From Planctomycetales bacterium (GTDB lineage: Bacteria; Planctomycetota; Planctomycetia; Planctomycetales; Planctomycetaceae), in NCBI GenBank assembly GCA_020050375.1, contig JAGVKR010000481.1, forward strand, positions 1 through 8,742: a stretch of 8,742 nt of DNA, in the 5' to 3' direction. Below, in pieces: positions 6,825 through 8,742 of this stretch. The translations under genes were made by a program, and so were the position numbers. Numbering within the stretch: the first letter of the stretch is position 1; each line of letters opens with the position of its first letter. Under the pieces are notes generated by a model, which saw nothing but the letters and a program-made list of their open reading frames with translations, had not been told where the DNA came from and made no database searches.

Positions 6825-8030
6825 ATGAAAACCGTCGTTCGACTGGCACTTGTCGACCCGCACGATACGTCGCGCAGTTCGCTCAAGTCGCTGATGCTCG
6901 GCATCGATTCGATCTGGCTCGAAGCCGAGTGTTCGCGGTACGACTTTTTCTTCGATGTCGTCACGCAAACTCAACCCGACATCGCCCTGGTCGCGCTCGA
7001 TGGCGACCCGGCCAAGGGCCTGGCGCTGGTTGCCAGGATTACGCAGGATGTGCCGACCTGCAACGTGCTCGTCATCAGCTCGTCCACCGAGGGAAGCCTG
7101 ATCCTTCAGGCGATGCGCAACGGAGCGAAGGAATTCCTCAGCCTGCCCCTCAAGCTGGAGGACGTGCTCACCGCACTCGAACGCATCCGCCAGACTCAAC
7201 TGTCGCGCACGGGTGAAGCGCAGGTTCGCTCGTGCCAGGTGATCACAGTGGCCGGTGCAGCCGGAGGGGTAGGCTGCACGTCTCTCGCCGTCAACCTGGG
7301 TTGCGTCCTCGCCCGAAACGAGCGCAACAGCGTGGTTGTCATCGATCTCGACTTCGCGCTGGGGGACTCTGACGTCTGGCTCGACATCATCCCCGATTAC
7401 ACGATTCACGACGTCTCCGAGAACATTTCCCGCGTCGACTATTCACTTTTGAAACGATCGCTGACAAAACACGATTGCGGCGTCTTCCTTCTGCCGCGCC
7501 CCGTGCAGCTCGATGATTCACGCTCGATCACACCCGACACCCTGAAGCGCGTGATCGCGCTTTTGAAAACGTCGTTCACGCACCTGATCATCGATATCAG
7601 CAAGAATTTCGGGCCCGTCGATATGACGGCGCTCGAATCGGCGAACACCGTGCTCATGGTGACCCAGCTCGACCTCCCCTGCCTGCGGAACGTCGTGCGG
7701 CTCATGCAGTATTTCGAAACACACGAAGGGCTCACTGACAAAATTCGAATTCTGGTCAATCGCGTCGGGCTCGAAGACACGCAGATCGGCATGAACAAGG
7801 CCCTCGAAACAATCGGCCGGGAAGTCTACTGGCAGATCCCCAATGACTTCGCCACCATGGTCGAGGCCCGCAACAACGGCGTTCCGTTGTGCACGCAGGC
7901 GCCGCGCTCCAAGCTGACGCGCTCGCTCGAGCAGTTGGCTCAGCAACTCGATCAGTCCGCCAATCCCAAAGCCGACGAAGAAAAGAAACCCCGTAAAGGA
8001 CTGTTCAGCTTTCTCGGCAGCGGGAAATGA
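6825..8030 (+). CDS. cpaE: Flp pilus assembly protein CpaE/TadZ (MinD/ParA-like, atypical receiver domain)
   Basis: CpaE/TadZ proteins localise the Tad machine, often to a pole, and belong to the MinD/ParA ATPase superfamily. The 401-residue protein has an N-terminal receiver-like domain (about 1-125). It keeps an acidic start (LVDPHD, D11), but the position expected for the phosphorylated Asp is Ala57 in PDIALVALDGD, so phosphorylation is unlikely. The ATPase-like domain spans about 138-375. Its P-loop is GAAGGVGCTS (144-153): the MinD signature Lys is replaced by Ala146 and the P-loop Lys by Cys151. The strand VVVIDLDFALGDSDVW (D174, D176) and ILVNRVG are preserved as in the family. As I recall, loss of the P-loop Lys occurs in other TadZ proteins. 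A charged tail ends in KKPRKGLFSFLGSGK. The gene lies 41 bp after cpaC with a weak ribosome site, suggesting coupling by cotranscription. Confidence 0.9.
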   Translation: MKTVVRLALVDPHDTSRSSLKSLMLGIDSIWLEAECSRYDFFFDVVTQTQPDIALVALDGDPAKGLALVARITQDVPTCNVLVISSSTEGSLILQAMRNGAKEFLSLPLKLEDVLTALERIRQTQLSRTGEAQVRSCQVITVAGAAGGVGCTSLAVNLGCVLARNERNSVVVIDLDFALGDSDVWLDIIPDYTIHDVSENISRVDYSLLKRSLTKHDCGVFLLPRPVQLDDSRSITPDTLKRVIALLKTSFTHLIIDISKNFGPVDMTALESANTVLMVTQLDLPCLRNVVRLMQYFETHEGLTDKIRILVNRVGLEDTQIGMNKALETIGREVYWQIPNDFATMVEARNNGVPLCTQAPRSKLTRSLEQLAQQLDQSANPKADEEKKPRKGLFSFLGSGK

Positions 8031-8031
8031 T

Positions 8032-8742
8032 ATGAACTTCGCGTGGGTTTCACGGACGCGCGATTTGCTCCTCGAATGGCGCGGCGAACGTCTCGGCTGG
8101 GGATACCGACCGGGCAGCGAGCCAAGTGTCGAACCGACGGTGCTGGCTGCCCTGGCTCTCCGCGCGACCGCCGAGATCGAGCCGTTCGAAGCCTATGCGT
8201 CTGCCGTTTCCTCCGCCGCCGCCTGGCTGGCGTCGTTGCAGCAGCCGGACGGCGCACTGGGTTTGACGGCTGCGCTACCGGCACCGCATTGGGGTACGGC
8301 CCTGGGCCTGTTGCTCTGGTCTGAACGCGGCGGTCACGACGAGGCCTGTCGCCGCGCTGTCGATTGGCTTCTTGCCCATCAGGGAAACAGAGGACCCTCG
8401 ACCCCCGGCGTGAATTTCGCGCACGACGCGTCGATTCCGGGCTGGGCGTGGGTCGACGGAACGCATTCCTGGCTCGAGCCGACCGCCTGGGCCGTGCTGG
8501 CGCTCGACCATGCCGGGCATCGCGATCACGTGCGCACTCAGGAGGGGCGGCGATTGATCCGCGATCGCGCGATCCGAACCGGGGGATGGAACTACGGAAA
8601 CTCGCAGGTCTTTGGCACCGACCTGCGTCCTCAGCCGGGACCAACCGGGCTGGCTCTGCTGGCGTTGTCGGGAATCGACGATCCCGATGCGCCGCACATC
8701 GACCGGGCGTGTGACTACCTGGCATGCAAGATCGGAAGAGCA
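8032..8742 (+). CDS. Prenyltransferase/squalene-cyclase-fold (alpha/alpha-toroid) repeat protein, partial
   Basis: The frame opens with ATG one base after the cpaE stop (TGA-T-ATG) and runs 237 codons to the contig end without a stop. The last 14 bases are probably sequencing adapter, so genuine protein ends near residue 232. Three copies of a repeat are visible. GWGYRPG...EPTVLAALAL spans residues 22-43, GWAWVDG...EPTAWAVLAL 137-158, and GGWNYGN...PGPTGLALLAL 184-212. Helical segments such as AAAWLASLQQPDGALG (62-77) and AVDWLLAHQ (109-117) lie between them. This pattern fits the alpha/alpha-toroid family of terpene cyclases and prenyltransferase beta-subunits. In the visible part I see no DXDD catalytic motif of squalene-hopene cyclases, no signal peptide and no membrane segment. 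The substrate is unknown, and a non-catalytic binding role is possible. The junction with cpaE suggests translational coupling. Confidence 0.75.
   Translation, partial: MNFAWVSRTRDLLLEWRGERLGWGYRPGSEPSVEPTVLAALALRATAEIEPFEAYASAVSSAAAWLASLQQPDGALGLTAALPAPHWGTALGLLLWSERGGHDEACRRAVDWLLAHQGNRGPSTPGVNFAHDASIPGWAWVDGTHSWLEPTAWAVLALDHAGHRDHVRTQEGRRLIRDRAIRTGGWNYGNSQVFGTDLRPQPGPTGLALLALSGIDDPDAPHIDRACDYLACKIGRA
8729..8742 (+). other. Illumina adapter remnant at contig end
   Basis: The final 14 bases, AGATCGGAAGAGCA, equal the first 14 bases of the Illumina TruSeq read-through adapter. An exact match of this length at the very last bases is far more likely to be untrimmed adapter than genome. True sequence therefore probably ends at 8728, and the last residues of the terminal open frame should be ignored. 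Confidence 0.93.

Noticed and set aside
6708..7409. 233-codon minus-strand frame across the cpaC/cpaE junction
   Set aside because: Antisense to well-supported cpaC and cpaE sequence with no family resemblance.

Overview
The window is GC-rich bacterial DNA that looks like one complete contig from a short-read assembly. Its last 14 bases match the start of the Illumina TruSeq adapter, so the right edge is a contig end. The organism is most likely a planctomycete. I infer this from the gene set and the style of the proteins: a homodimeric-type AceE beside a Tad/Flp pilus locus, a CpaB with a long acidic Pro/Glu tail, a secretin with a long Pro-rich basic tail, and a squalene-cyclase-like repeat protein. 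No rRNA or other phylogenetic marker is present, so this assignment is tentative.

Layout. The minus strand from 2175 down to base 1 encodes the first 725 residues of the pyruvate dehydrogenase E1 component (aceE); its C-terminus lies beyond the left edge. A divergent intergenic region (2176-2664) separates it from a plus-strand pilus locus. The locus starts with a 58-residue Flp-type prepilin (2665-2841). The pilin is followed by two strong hairpins (2863-2883 and 2903-2934) and a possible 35-residue hydrophobic protein (3073-3180). Next come cpaA (prepilin peptidase, 3361-3912), cpaB (4017-4976), cpaC (secretin, about 5011-6783) and cpaE/tadZ (6825-8030). One base after cpaE a further plus-strand gene begins (8032 to the end). 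It encodes an alpha/alpha-toroid repeat protein of the prenyltransferase/squalene-cyclase fold, cut off by the contig end.

How the genes fit together. Flp is the pilus subunit, CpaA removes its leader, CpaC forms the outer-membrane channel, CpaB is an inner-membrane-anchored periplasmic assembly factor, and CpaE/TadZ is the ATPase-like protein that localises the machine. The assembly ATPase (cpaF/tadA) and platform proteins (tadB, tadC) are not in the window. In many tad loci cpaF follows cpaE; here the toroid protein occupies that place.

Main points for a second look: the toroid gene apparently coupled to the tad operon; the hairpins that could uncouple pilin expression from the assembly genes; the small hydrophobic ORF between pilin and peptidase; oppositely charged tails on CpaB and CpaC; the degenerate nucleotide-binding and receiver motifs of CpaE; and adapter sequence at the right edge. 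I see no clear mobile element, CRISPR array, tRNA or rRNA.
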